Below are positions 1-8,548 of a stretch of DNA of 64,000 nt, piece after piece; positions within the stretch are counted from its first letter, which is position 1; each line of letters begins with the position of its first letter. A program made the position numbers and the translations under genes. The DNA comes from Alphaproteobacteria bacterium (GTDB taxonomy: Bacteria > Pseudomonadota > Alphaproteobacteria > Caedimonadales > UBA1908), in assembly GCA_013911655.1 (NCBI GenBank), contig JACESU010000001.1, positions 816,063 to 880,062 of the forward strand, read 5' to 3'. The notes under the pieces are model-generated. The model had not been told where the DNA came from and ran no database searches. It saw nothing but the letters and a program-made list of their open reading frames with translations.

Positions 1-393
1 GTGCACTGCCGGCACCAAAGGCGACATCATATGGGAAACAAGGGAAATGCCCGAGGCCCAGAAGGAGGGATCTTCCTGTGTTCCTGGAATTTGCCCCTTA
101 AAGGTCGGCGAAAATTCACCATAGACGGTTGAGATGTTCACCCCTACCTTTTCAAAAACTTGCCCCTTCATAAGAGACATCACCCCGCCTCCCCCCTCTG
201 GCCGGTCCCACGGCGTTTGAATAAATCTACCCGGCGTGCCACCACGCTCTTTGGCGTACTCATCTTCTACGTCTTCAAAAGTCTTACAAATTTGATTGCG
301 CAGATCTTCAAACCAGGCTTTTGCTAAGCGTTGACGCTTTTCTTTTAAGGACGGTGCAGATACTTCTTGGGCAAGAACAGCGGACTGACTCAT
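1..393 (-). CDS. hemF: Oxygen-dependent coproporphyrinogen III oxidase HemF, N-terminal part (runs off the window)
   Basis: The frame is open from an ATG at 393 to base 1 and encodes the first 131 residues. HemF oxidatively decarboxylates coproporphyrinogen III to protoporphyrinogen IX in cytoplasmic haem synthesis and needs O2. The translation contains family segments: [10 protein letters not shown] near residue 28, then the glycine-rich [20 protein letters not shown] and later [15 protein letters not shown]. The start at 393 is preferred over an in-frame ATG at 399 because an AAGGAG ribosome-binding site at 400-405 is six bases from it. The C-terminal half lies outside the window. It is downstream of the GST gene on the same strand. 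Confidence 0.93.
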   Translation of the reverse strand, partial: MSQSAVLAQEVSAPSLKEKRQRLAKAWFEDLRNQICKTFEDVEDEYAKERGGTPGRFIQTPWDRPEGGGGVMSLMKGQVFEKVGVNISTVYGEFSPTFKGQIPGTQEDPSFWASGISLVSHMMSPLVPAVH

Positions 394-443
394 GATCATC
401 TCCTTGATTTTTCTTGATCTTCTTAACCTTAAAGAGCCTGGCT

Positions 444-1097
444 TTAATTTTCAAGCCTATCCATTTTTTCTGGCATGGTGTGCATTTCCTTCGGCAGGCT
501 TTCTGCAATCTCAGGAAGGCGCAGCATCTTTTCAAACCACGCAGTCAAACTTGGATATGCCGGGTGCCACACATAGGATGGCAAGCGAAAATTCATATAA
601 GACAAGGCAATCACAATGGCGATGTCCCCGATGGTAGGGGTTTCTATTTGAAGCTCTAAGACGTGATTTTCTAAAAAGTGTAGCGCGTTTTCAAGTTTAA
701 GGCGCTGACGCTCAAGCCAGTCAGAGGACTGCAAAATTGGCGGCCTTGCATGCTGCTCGACCACATGAAGGACGGCTGCTTCCATCATGCCGTCTCCTAG
801 GGCTTGAAGACGAAGGGCCTTGATGCGGGCGCTTAGATCTTTTGGAAAGAGGTTTTTTGGATCGTTTGCTTTGGACGCCAAATATTCACAAATCACTCCA
901 GAATCAAACAAGGGAGAAAAGTCTTCATCGCACTCTAACACCGGCACTTTTCCCAAAGGATTTAAGCTTGGGAGAGGCGTTTCTTTTTCCCACGGATGAA
1001 TGGGGTTGTGTTCTAAGATGTCTTTAAGGCCCAAGTGATGCACCACAGCCAGCACTTTGCAGGCATGGGGTGAGGCACGCCAATAATGAAGTTTCAT
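444..1097 (-). CDS. Glutathione S-transferase family protein
   Basis: This 217-residue protein has the two-domain GST layout. The N-terminal thioredoxin-like domain (about 1-80) starts [18 protein letters not shown] and carries the cis-proline region [13 protein letters not shown] and the glutathione-contacting [11 protein letters not shown]. The rest is the all-helical C-terminal domain. Such enzymes conjugate or reduce electrophiles with glutathione in the cytoplasm; the substrate cannot be read from the sequence. It begins just after the small zinc-binding protein and precedes hemF, so the three are probably co-transcribed. Confidence 0.9.
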   Translation of the reverse strand: MKLHYWRASPHACKVLAVVHHLGLKDILEHNPIHPWEKETPLPSLNPLGKVPVLECDEDFSPLFDSGVICEYLASKANDPKNLFPKDLSARIKALRLQALGDGMMEAAVLHVVEQHARPPILQSSDWLERQRLKLENALHFLENHVLELQIETPTIGDIAIVIALSYMNFRLPSYVWHPAYPSLTAWFEKMLRLPEIAESLPKEMHTMPEKMDRLEN

Positions 1098-1098
1098 C

Positions 1099-1254
1099 TT
1101 AATGTTCCTTTGCCTTGGCGGCGCTAAAATGCTTGCTGCAATAAGGGCAAACAGTCACATCATTTTTAGAGGTATCTAAAAAGACACGGGGGTGTCCATC
1201 ATAGGCCCCTTCCCCGTCACACACAGCCCTTGTGTCTTCGTGATTTTCTTGCAT
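1099..1254 (-). CDS. Small zinc-finger protein (zf-CHCC / NDUFS6-like)
   Basis: A 51-residue protein reads MQENHEDTRAVCDGEGAYDG at its start, followed by HPRVFLD and then CPYCSKHF. The pattern Cys, then HPRVFL, then CPYC is the zinc-binding signature of the COG4391 / zf-CHCC family, related to the mitochondrial complex I subunit NDUFS6. It ends 1 base before the GST start, suggesting one transcript. The ATG at 1254 gives the full motif. A role near respiratory complex I is known for relatives; here it is inference. Confidence 0.82.
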   Translation of the reverse strand: MQENHEDTRAVCDGEGAYDGHPRVFLDTSKNDVTVCPYCSKHFSAAKAKEH

Positions 1255-1309
1255 CTATGCGCTCTCTCGCCTTTTTCTTAAACAAATGATCTCTTTAGTG
1301 TAATGGGTC

Positions 1310-2659
1310 TTAGGGGTCTTGAGAAGGGAGCTTTTTCCAAAAAGAAAGAGAGGCCCCCTCGAGGCTTGCCAAGTAAAAGACAACGACCAAAGCGGGCACA
1401 CTTGCAAAAGCGGCTAAGGTGTAAAAAAGACTCCATCCCACGTGATCCACAAGCCATCCTGACAGTGTTGAAAAAAACGTACGGCTCATTTCTACAAAGG
1501 AGGATAGTAACGCAAGCTGGGTGGCGGCATAAGCTGTATTGCAAAGAGTCAGCTGATACGCAAAAAGAGCCGTCACACGCATGCCCCCTGTCACGTGCTC
1601 AAGCGCGACAGTCAGATAGAGAATCGGCATATTATGACCCGCATTCAAGACGAATAAATAACAAAATGTTGCAAAACCGTGAAAGAGCGCGCCGTAAAAA
1701 AGACTTTTCATCATGCCCCAACGCATGGTCAGGATGCCGCCCACAAATCCTCCAAAAATCGTTGCCCACATACCGAATATTTTCGAAGCGTTGGCGATCT
1801 CTTGTTTGGAAAATCCTACGTGGTCATAGAAAATATTCGTCATATTCCCAATGAGACTGTCTCCAAGTTTGTAAACAAACATAAGGACAAGGCAGGAAAG
1901 CCATCCCTTGTGGCGGTGAATAAAATCTGAAAAGGGACACACAAACGCCCCATAAGACCAGCTGAGCACACTGGCCTTCCACCCGGCTAAATGGGGGTGC
2001 GCCTGCAAGTATTCCTTGGCTTTTTCTTCTCGCCATAGGGCCTCTTTTGAGGGGTGATAGGTGGGCTCTTCAATGATCAAAAGGAAGATAAGGCCCGTCG
2101 CCTCCACAAGAGCCATAATCTCGTAAACTGTGCCCCAATGAAGATATGTCGCAAAATACAAAGCCCCTGCCCCCGCAAGAAGAATTCCCATGCGGTAGCC
2201 AAACATAGACATCGCTTCCCCAGCACCGTACTGGGTGCGGCCCAAACGTTCAGCTTGGTAGGCAAAAAGGACAATAAGGTGCGTGGCGGCTGAAAACGAC
2301 ACGCCCATGGCGAGGAGGGCAACCAGAAACAAATTTTCACTAGGACTGCACTGCCCAAGAGCATAGAGAAGAATCGCCAAGAGCACTTGGCTTAAAAAAA
2401 ACCAACTTTTTCGTCGCCCCAAAAGAGGTGTAAGTATCGGTAAAGACACGCGGTCCACAAGAGGTGACCACAGAAACTTTAAGGTAAAGGGAAGAGAACT
2501 TACCCCTATAAGGCCAACTTTTGTCAAACTGACGCCGTCCTTGGCAAGCCAAAAAGCAAGGGTTGATCCTGTTAGAAGAAGCGGTAACCCACAAAAAAAA
2601 CCTAGAATGGCCACGACAAACACGCGGCGGTCAAAATACGGGGTCACATAGGTCCCCAT
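1310..2659 (-). CDS. ampG: AmpG-type MFS permease (muropeptide transporter family)
   Basis: About 449 residues with 12 predicted hydrophobic segments. The N-terminus RVFVVAILGFFCGLPLLLTG and the following LPFTLKFLWSPLVDRV are typical of AmpG permeases, which import GlcNAc-anhydro-MurNAc peptides for peptidoglycan recycling. AnmK, another recycling enzyme, is encoded at 29569-30696. The reading frame stays open to 2797, but the first well-conserved residue region begins at the ATG at 2659; no clear ribosome-binding site decides the start. Some bacteria carry several AmpG-like paralogs with other substrates, so the exact cargo is uncertain. Confidence 0.8.
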   Translation of the reverse strand: MGTYVTPYFDRRVFVVAILGFFCGLPLLLTGSTLAFWLAKDGVSLTKVGLIGVSSLPFTLKFLWSPLVDRVSLPILTPLLGRRKSWFFLSQVLLAILLYALGQCSPSENLFLVALLAMGVSFSAATHLIVLFAYQAERLGRTQYGAGEAMSMFGYRMGILLAGAGALYFATYLHWGTVYEIMALVEATGLIFLLIIEEPTYHPSKEALWREEKAKEYLQAHPHLAGWKASVLSWSYGAFVCPFSDFIHRHKGWLSCLVLMFVYKLGDSLIGNMTNIFYDHVGFSKQEIANASKIFGMWATIFGGFVGGILTMRWGMMKSLFYGALFHGFATFCYLFVLNAGHNMPILYLTVALEHVTGGMRVTALFAYQLTLCNTAYAATQLALLSSFVEMSRTFFSTLSGWLVDHVGWSLFYTLAAFASVPALVVVFYLASLEGASLSFWKKLPSQDP

Positions 2660-2836
2660 GGTTCGTAGAATGGTGTGCACAGAAATTGCCGGACGTCTCC
2701 GCTTTTTAAATCCTCCTTGACCTTGGGTAGTCGAGAAGACTCTGTCAAGAAAAAAGGGAAAGAATGGGCGCACTTTCTTGCTTTTCAAGACCACCAAGGA
2801 CAGCTAAACTTTTACAAATATCAAGGAGGTTATACG

Positions 2837-3169
2837 ATGAATCATTTTTTGCTCACCATGATTCTAACAGGACTTTTCCTCTTTTCTTATATGCCCCTTT
2901 TAGCAAGTGACAATGAATTTCCTTTAGACACATTTGGGCAAAAGGTCACACTAGCGCCCGTCTTTCAAACGCCCTCTTCCCTCACGCCGATCTTAAAAAG
3001 GGATGTAACGCCTTCTGTGACACCGTCTGTCATCCAACCTCAAACGCCCCCCTCTTTAGATGATTACGTGGATGTTCCTTTAGATGATGAGTATGACAAG
3101 ACTACGCCGGTCAAAAAATCGTTCTCCCTCTCAGATCCGAGCACGTGGTCGCTAAGCTCTCTATTTTAA
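2837..3169 (+). CDS. Small exported protein, unknown function
   Basis: 110 residues. A strong AAGGAGGT ribosome-binding site at 2823-2830 selects the ATG at 2837. The N-terminus MNHFLLTMILTGLFLFSYMP is a signal peptide with likely cleavage after LLA or LLAS. The mature part is rich in Pro, Thr and Asp (VTPSVTPSV, LDDYVDVPLDDEYD) and ends in a hydrophobic/aromatic tail. No known domain was recognised. It is the first of three consecutive exported proteins with low-complexity regions (2837-5742). Confidence 0.7.
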   Translation: MNHFLLTMILTGLFLFSYMPLLASDNEFPLDTFGQKVTLAPVFQTPSSLTPILKRDVTPSVTPSVIQPQTPPSLDDYVDVPLDDEYDKTTPVKKSFSLSDPSTWSLSSLF

Positions 3170-3419
3170 ATAGGACGATCTTACTTTTAATCCCACCTAC
3201 CGTTTCTGACAAATTAAAATTATCACGTGACATAAACACAACAAAAGGAGGTTTCTTTTTCAATTTTTACAAGAAAACATTTTCACAATCTCAATAGATG
3301 TCATTTTGTCATAAATTGATTTAAAATTAATACTTTTCTTCACACGTACTCAGGAGTAAACTTTTAAGGACGGTAGAAAGAATGTCTTTCTACTTTGAGT
3401 AAAATCAGGAGGTTACATC

Positions 3420-4712
3420 GTGAAATACACCCGTCTTTCCCAACAGCTTTTACTTGCCACATCTCTATCCCTTGCCAGCATTTGCCCGCTTTTTGCCACT
3501 GACTCGACAATCGATGAAAAAGAAAGCACTCCTTCTACTACTCCTACAGCCGCTGTTAATCAAGATGATCAACAAAGTATTGAAATCACACAAACCCCTT
3601 CTACTGTTCCAACATCTGTCACCGCCACAGAAGAGCCAAAACCTATTTCTGGCGGATTTTTTTCCCTATTCACTTGGGGGTCAACACCTCAACAACCCAC
3701 AGAGGTGAAAGGGGACGTCTTGTCATCACCGGTTGTATTGTCTGATACTTCTGAGGACCCTTTAAAGGAAACCCCTGTTGGTGGTATTGCCTCGGTAACG
3801 CCTGAACTAAAAGACGCAGATGTTTTAAGTGAGACATCTTCTTCCTCAAAAGAGAATGCTCCTTCTATTGGTCTTCTAACCTATTTTACCCCCTCTTACT
3901 GGTTTGGTGGGCAATCAACACCTGCCTCTAGCTCTGTGGACGGTACTTCTGCCCAAAACGATGGTAAGGCCATTGAAGACGGATCCAAATCTATGAGTGC
4001 CTCTTCCTCCACAGAGGAACATAGCGAAGAAGACGCAACACCTTGGACACCTGAATCGGGAACTGCGACACCTCCCACAGCCGCTTTGTCCACAGATACG
4101 CCGTCAACCCCTTCTTCTGTGCCTGACAACATGTTGGACAGCCGAATGGACTTTGCCCAAGAGCTTGCCAATATGAAGTTCACTTTCGACCACGGCCCCC
4201 TTGGTCAGCGCCTTGGATTTGGAACGTTCTTGGAAAAAATAGGTGTTTCTTTGTATGAAGGCGCTGACTATACCGTTGAGTTTGCCGGACGTACAATCAC
4301 GTTACCTGCAAGCGATTTGATACATTCAGAGTTGTCTCAAACGTCATGCCTTAACCTTGTTACGATCAGAGATCGGTCCGATGATAAGGTTCTTTACGCC
4401 TCTGAAACGGTTCCTTCCATGCCAGCGTGGGGCTTTTTGCCAGCGGATAACTTTATGTTGAAGCACTTTGCAAGACTTGGCACCGTCAACCTTAAGGAAG
4501 CACGAGGAAATCCTGTAGGTCTTTTGTTTGTCGCAGACAAGGGCTTTTTGCTTCAAGACAATGACGACGTTAATATTAAGATTGGCACGTCAAAACCCGT
4601 ACGTGTTGAAGCCGCAAACGTAGTGGCGTATTTGCGTGCTGCAGATCTTTCAAAGGCACCGAAAATCACACAAATCAAGCGCGCTAGCAAGGTTGTGTAC
4701 TCGGGTCAATAA
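3420..4712 (+). CDS. Exported protein with Ser/Thr/Pro-rich N-terminal region and C-terminal domain shared with the next gene
   Basis: 430 residues from a GTG start at 3420, preceded by CAGGAGG. Residues 1-26 form a signal peptide ending LFA. Residues about 27-240 are low complexity, rich in Ser, Thr, Pro, Glu and Asp, with aromatic-Gly blocks such as GGFFSLFTWGS. The last 180 residues look folded and include WGFLPADNFMLKHFARLG and a tail with VNIKIGTSKPV and ITQIKRASKVVY. That tail resembles the C-terminus of the neighbour at 4828-5742. Function unknown; an exported or secreted host-facing role is only inference. A terminator follows at 4759-4789. Confidence 0.75.
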   Translation: MKYTRLSQQLLLATSLSLASICPLFATDSTIDEKESTPSTTPTAAVNQDDQQSIEITQTPSTVPTSVTATEEPKPISGGFFSLFTWGSTPQQPTEVKGDVLSSPVVLSDTSEDPLKETPVGGIASVTPELKDADVLSETSSSSKENAPSIGLLTYFTPSYWFGGQSTPASSSVDGTSAQNDGKAIEDGSKSMSASSSTEEHSEEDATPWTPESGTATPPTAALSTDTPSTPSSVPDNMLDSRMDFAQELANMKFTFDHGPLGQRLGFGTFLEKIGVSLYEGADYTVEFAGRTITLPASDLIHSELSQTSCLNLVTIRDRSDDKVLYASETVPSMPAWGFLPADNFMLKHFARLGTVNLKEARGNPVGLLFVADKGFLLQDNDDVNIKIGTSKPVRVEAANVVAYLRAADLSKAPKITQIKRASKVVYSGQ

Positions 4713-4758
4713 ACTTCTGTACGCATATATATCTTAATGATATATAGGGAAGAATTTT

Positions 4759-4789
4759 GGGAAGGAGGTTACCCCTCCTTCCCTTTTTT
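4759..4789 (+). terminator. Rho-independent terminator after the 430-residue exported protein gene
   Basis: The inverted repeat GGGAAGGAGG / CCTCCTTCCC with a short loop is followed directly by TTTTTT. It lies 46 bases after the stop of the upstream gene and before the next start. Confidence 0.85.
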
Positions 4790-4827
4790 AATTCGTATTA
4801 TTCCTTGTTTCAGGAGATTTAAGACCC

Positions 4828-5742
4828 ATGCGTAAGTTCTTTTGCTCTGCCCTTGCTCTCGCGTCCTTATTGCCATGCTTTATTGTTCAAACCCCAGCAT
4901 CTGATGATGAGACTGATTTTTACTATTCTGGGATTCCACACTTGAGGCACACCTCATCCGAGGATGAAGTCCAAACGCAAGACAATCTTTCAACTTCAGA
5001 AGATGAAGAAGGAGCCACATCAACGTTCCTCATGTCATCGTTGGACGCAGAAACCCTTCTCCCTCCAGGACTTCTTTGTGACAGTGGGACATTTGCCCTG
5101 AAAACGCCAGCAAGTCCTCCTCAAGACCTCCCTTTAGCAACGCCTCAAAGCGTCGTAAAATATCGCTATCCTCTTGATCCAGGACGCGAAAGCCTTTGTG
5201 TTAAGCAAAGCGATTTTGCTTTTTGCAAAGAAGAGGATTTTCTAGGATATGCTTGGTTTTTAAACCAGAAGAAAGTTCCACTTTATCGTGACGCGCGCTA
5301 CGGCCTTTCGGACGGCGCAGAGATCATCTACGTTCTAGGCTCTGAAGTCGAAAAGGCTGGCAAAAGAGTGCGAGGAAATCTTAACCTCCTTCATGTGATC
5401 GACCTACTCCGTCATGTGTGGAGCTATAATGGCCCCATTACAGCGCAACCCTATACCTTTTTAACGCAAGGAAATGCCTTTTTTCCCTACTTTCACGTAG
5501 GGCGTACCTTTGGAAAAAAGACTTATGCAGCTCTTCGTATTGGAAAAACTTGGTACGCGTTGAAGAAAAACGCTCAGATTAATTTTCAATACATCACATC
5601 AAAGACAAGATCAAATACTCAAAAAGTTAGCGCCCGTGAATTTGCCAAAATTGTGAAAGAAAAATATCCTGTTTTTTATGCCATTACTCAAGTAAAGAAA
5701 AAACGAAAGGGAAAATTCGAAGTCGTATATCGTGCCAACTAA
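4828..5742 (+). CDS. Exported protein, unknown function, with C-terminal domain related to the preceding gene
   Basis: 304 residues with a signal peptide (MRKFFCSALALASLLPCFIV) and an ATG preceded by CAGGAG. After an acidic low-complexity stretch (DEETDF, SEDEVQTQD, SEDEEG) comes a folded region from about residue 115. The end carries INFQYITSK, then ITQVKKKRKGKFEVVY, which aligns by eye with VNIKIGTSK and ITQIKRASKVVY of the upstream protein; FLTQGNAFFPYFHVGRTFG also matches FLPADNFMLKHFARLGTVN there. The two are therefore probably diverged paralogs. Function unknown. Confidence 0.75.
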   Translation: MRKFFCSALALASLLPCFIVQTPASDDETDFYYSGIPHLRHTSSEDEVQTQDNLSTSEDEEGATSTFLMSSLDAETLLPPGLLCDSGTFALKTPASPPQDLPLATPQSVVKYRYPLDPGRESLCVKQSDFAFCKEEDFLGYAWFLNQKKVPLYRDARYGLSDGAEIIYVLGSEVEKAGKRVRGNLNLLHVIDLLRHVWSYNGPITAQPYTFLTQGNAFFPYFHVGRTFGKKTYAALRIGKTWYALKKNAQINFQYITSKTRSNTQKVSAREFAKIVKEKYPVFYAITQVKKKRKGKFEVVYRAN

Positions 5743-5750
5743 CGCCGCTC

Positions 5751-5776
5751 AGCCCCCTGATACAGGGGGCTTTTTT
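5751..5776 (+). terminator. Rho-independent terminator
   Basis: AGCCCCCTG and CAGGGGGCT form a nine-base stem with loop ATA followed by TTTTTTC. It closes the exported-protein cluster and sits between convergent genes. Confidence 0.92.
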
Positions 5777-5807
5777 CTTGCGCAGGCGCAGGCACAATCA
5801 CACCTCT

Positions 5808-6977
5808 TTATGATGAAGCCCGTTTCAAAGTAATTACGCTTACTTCGGCGTGTGTCCCCAGGCGCATAGGGGGGCCCCAAAATCCTGTACCAGGACTAAT
5901 ATAGATCTGCGTTTTACTTTCTGGATAGACATAATGTCCCTGTACATAAGGTTGCTGTAAATATACAAGATAACTAAAGGGCCAAATTTGTCCTCCGTGG
6001 GTGTGCCCTGAGAGTTGCAGATCCACGCCCACGGCGGCAGCCTCGTGAATGGCCGCGGGCTGGTGGGCAAGCAAGATGAAGGGCGCATTTGGCTGCGCCC
6101 CTTTGAGAGCTTTTTGAAGATCTGGCCCCTCAGCGCCGCGCATGTGGCGTGCTCCCCAGTCTTCGACTCCTACTAAATTTAAGACATGCCCTGCATCGGA
6201 TGTAATCTGCACGCACATGTTTCTTAATACGTTGATGTTAAGGCGTTTTAAATGCGCACACCATGCATCTACCCCTGAATAATACTCGTGATTCCCTGTC
6301 ACAAAATGCACGCCGTACTTGGCCTTCAAGCGCATAAGAGGCAAAACATGCTCAGACAAGTGTGCAACAGATCCGTCCACAAGATCACCTGTTAAAACAA
6401 TCATGTCAGGGGCAAGTGCCTCCACTTCAGCCACAATATGGGAAAGCCACACGCCGTCATTCATTGGACCCACATGAAGATCTGTAAGCTGGACAATCCG
6501 CATTCCCTCAAAGGAGGTTGGCAGATCTTGAATGCCAATGGTGACATTTTTAACAACAGCAGGCTGGGCATTGATAAATAAGGACGCAAGACACCCAACA
6601 CCTGCAATTCCAAAGGCGATCTGACTTAGAGGACGGTGTCCTACACCTTTAATGTTCGTCAATATCGCAGCGCCTTTGCTCAAAAGCCAAATCACGTCTG
6701 CGACTGCGCACATCGTGACCAGCAAAAGCACAACCCCAAGCCATGGATAAGTAAGCCATGCCAGCACAGCGCCCTGGGCGCGCGGCAACGCATTCACAAA
6801 GGGAATCGCAAGAAGCGTGCCAACAAGAAGCACGACAAGAAGCATGCCTATAAGCCAGCGCTGGCTAGGTGTAAGCGTAAATGCCGATAGAACATGTATG
6901 AAAATATACGCATGGCACATAAGTAATATCATCGAAAAGATGGTATAAAATCCAAGTAGATCCATTAGACGTTTCAT
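5808..6977 (-). CDS. Membrane-anchored metallophosphoesterase (YkuE/YaeI-like)
   Basis: 389 residues from the ATG at 6977 (an upstream TTG extension to 7037 has no ribosome-binding site). The first 140 residues hold about four membrane segments. The remainder is a calcineurin-like phosphoesterase domain with its metal ligands visible: QLTDLHVGP (D and H), VLTGDLVDG, VTGNHEYYSG and LSGHTHGGQIWPF. Relatives hydrolyse phosphodiester or pyrophosphate bonds, for example in lipid A precursors or UDP-diacylglucosamine; the substrate here is unknown. It is convergent with the exported-protein cluster. Confidence 0.9.
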   Translation of the reverse strand: MKRLMDLLGFYTIFSMILLMCHAYIFIHVLSAFTLTPSQRWLIGMLLVVLLVGTLLAIPFVNALPRAQGAVLAWLTYPWLGVVLLLVTMCAVADVIWLLSKGAAILTNIKGVGHRPLSQIAFGIAGVGCLASLFINAQPAVVKNVTIGIQDLPTSFEGMRIVQLTDLHVGPMNDGVWLSHIVAEVEALAPDMIVLTGDLVDGSVAHLSEHVLPLMRLKAKYGVHFVTGNHEYYSGVDAWCAHLKRLNINVLRNMCVQITSDAGHVLNLVGVEDWGARHMRGAEGPDLQKALKGAQPNAPFILLAHQPAAIHEAAAVGVDLQLSGHTHGGQIWPFSYLVYLQQPYVQGHYVYPESKTQIYISPGTGFWGPPMRLGTHAEVSVITLKRASS

Positions 6978-7104
6978 TGAGTTAGAGCCCTCATCCCAAA
7001 CATTTTTAAATTGAATCAACAGAATAACAATTTTCAAAAAGAAAATCTTCTATTTGCATTTATAATAAGAAAAATTCTTTATATACAAGAAATAAAGAGC
7101 AATG

Positions 7105-7123
7105 TTTACCTTTTTTTAACCAT
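7105..7123 (+). promoter_or_regulatory. Possible CtrA-like binding site upstream of a small secreted protein gene
   Basis: TTTA, seven bases, then TTAACCAT. This is one mismatch from the alphaproteobacterial CtrA box TTAA-N7-TTAA, and TTAACCAT matches the usual extended half-site. The region is T-rich, so chance is possible. Confidence 0.3.
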
Positions 7124-7168
7124 TTTTCTTTTTTATAAAAATCTTCATAACCAGAGGAAAATAGAAAA

Positions 7169-7558
7169 ATGAAAAAATCTCTTTTAGTCGCGCTCTCACT
7201 TGCTGTTTTCACCGTACCATTGCAAGCCAAACTTATTATTAAGAACGAGAATATTCCTTTAGAAAAACTATCTCCAGCTCAAGGAATGATGAGCAGCAAT
7301 AAAAATCAACCAGGGCTTTTTGACTTCCCCGCACCTGGACAAACAAAAGAGCTTCCTGCAGGGGGAAATTATTTTGATCTCATTATAATGCCAGAAAATC
7401 AAAATCATGCGCGCTGTTTTTTGAATAAAGAGGATTCAGATAGTGTTCCTTATGATCAACGCAAAGGCGTCGATGCCGCGGCTAATAAAACAACAACCAT
7501 TACAGTCAAGTGGACACAAGGTAGCGATCAACTCGATTGTCAAGTGACTCAGAATTAA
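7169..7558 (+). CDS. Small secreted protein, unknown function
   Basis: 129 residues. The start is MKKSLLVALSLAVFTVPLQA, a clear signal peptide ending in an AXA-like cleavage site, preceded by AGAGGAAAATAG. The mature protein has two cysteines (near residues 89 and 125) that could form a disulfide, and a late TTTITVKWTQG segment that looks like beta strands. I do not recognise a family. It is monocistronic, between divergent and convergent neighbours. Confidence 0.7.
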   Translation: MKKSLLVALSLAVFTVPLQAKLIIKNENIPLEKLSPAQGMMSSNKNQPGLFDFPAPGQTKELPAGGNYFDLIIMPENQNHARCFLNKEDSDSVPYDQRKGVDAAANKTTTITVKWTQGSDQLDCQVTQN

Positions 7559-7623
7559 GAAGGTCAGATTTACTGCCGTCAGAGGACTTTTAAGGTCTTC
7601 TGATGTGCATGTGACAGAATAAG

Positions 7624-8250
7624 CTAAAAAAAAATAATTTTCACCGAAAGTCCCAACAAGATTACTCCTGTCACACGGTCAATCCAATGCCTTATTCCGG
7701 TAAACTTCGCCCGCGTGCGCTCTCCCGATAAACAGAATGCCACAAAACCAAACCAAAGAAGGGTTTCAAGAAAAATAATCACCCCATAAAAACTGAGGGT
7801 CAGTGTCGGTGTATTCGTAGGAATAAGCGTTGCAAACAAACTTAAAAGAAAAAGCATACACTTAGGATTAAGCGCATTCGTGAGAAATCCTTGCGTAAAC
7901 GCTTTGAAGGATTCGATCTCGTGATGACTATGCTTCACCTGCGCGCGGGCCGTGGTTTTTTTTGCAAGGATGCCTTTAATCCCCAAATAACAAAGATAGG
8001 CAGCACCTGCGTATTGAAGCAGAAGAAAAAGCCATTTTGTTGCGTGGATCACAAAGCCTAGCCCCAGAAGGATATAGGTCAAATGCACAAGAATCCCTAC
8101 ACTGATACCAAACGCTGTGAAAAAGGCCGTTCGCCTTGAGTAAAGCAGGCTGTTTTTCATCACCATGGCAAAATCAGGACCTGGGCTGATCAGCGACACC
8201 ATCACAATACTGGCCACCGTCAAAAGTGAGCTTATGTGGGTTGAATCCAT
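7624..8250 (-). CDS. LysE/RhtB-family amino-acid exporter
   Basis: 208 residues with about six membrane segments. The N-terminal SLISPGPDFAMVMKNSLLYS is the signature of the LysE/RhtB translocator family, and GFLTNALNPKCMLFLLSLF is the matching mid-protein motif. Members export amino acids such as threonine, homoserine or lysine. It is divergent from the MarR-GNAT regulator gene at 8549, about 300 bases away, so that regulator is a candidate controller. The substrate is not predictable. Confidence 0.9.
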   Translation of the reverse strand: MDSTHISSLLTVASIVMVSLISPGPDFAMVMKNSLLYSRRTAFFTAFGISVGILVHLTYILLGLGFVIHATKWLFLLLQYAGAAYLCYLGIKGILAKKTTARAQVKHSHHEIESFKAFTQGFLTNALNPKCMLFLLSLFATLIPTNTPTLTLSFYGVIIFLETLLWFGFVAFCLSGERTRAKFTGIRHWIDRVTGVILLGLSVKIIFF

Positions 8251-8548
8251 GGGTTAATGCTCGCTTTTCACATTATATGAGATCGTCAAAAGACCATTTT
8301 GGTATTTTGGGCGCAAAAGCTTAATTCCCTTTAAAAAACCAAGGGACAACACGTGTGTTCTTGCACAAGGCTTTATCGTAGGAGGCCATTTTAACATAGC
8401 GTGTACCTCTTTTTCTATTCGTTTGAACAGGTGTATTCTCGTTGATCAGACGCATTATTTAAATGATCATAAACCTTCGTATTTTTTATTGCAAATTGGA
8501 ATTAATTTTCCTAATATAATCCTATATGGAAATTTTACATTTATTGCA

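Noticed and set aside
1303-1854. A 183-residue Lys/Arg-rich open frame on plus
   Set aside because: It is the complement of the AmpG-like permease gene; its composition is what antisense of a membrane protein gives.
7570-7605. Terminator after the small secreted protein gene
   Set aside because: A weak dyad (TCAGAGGAC / GGTCTTCTGA) is present, but there is no T-run after it.
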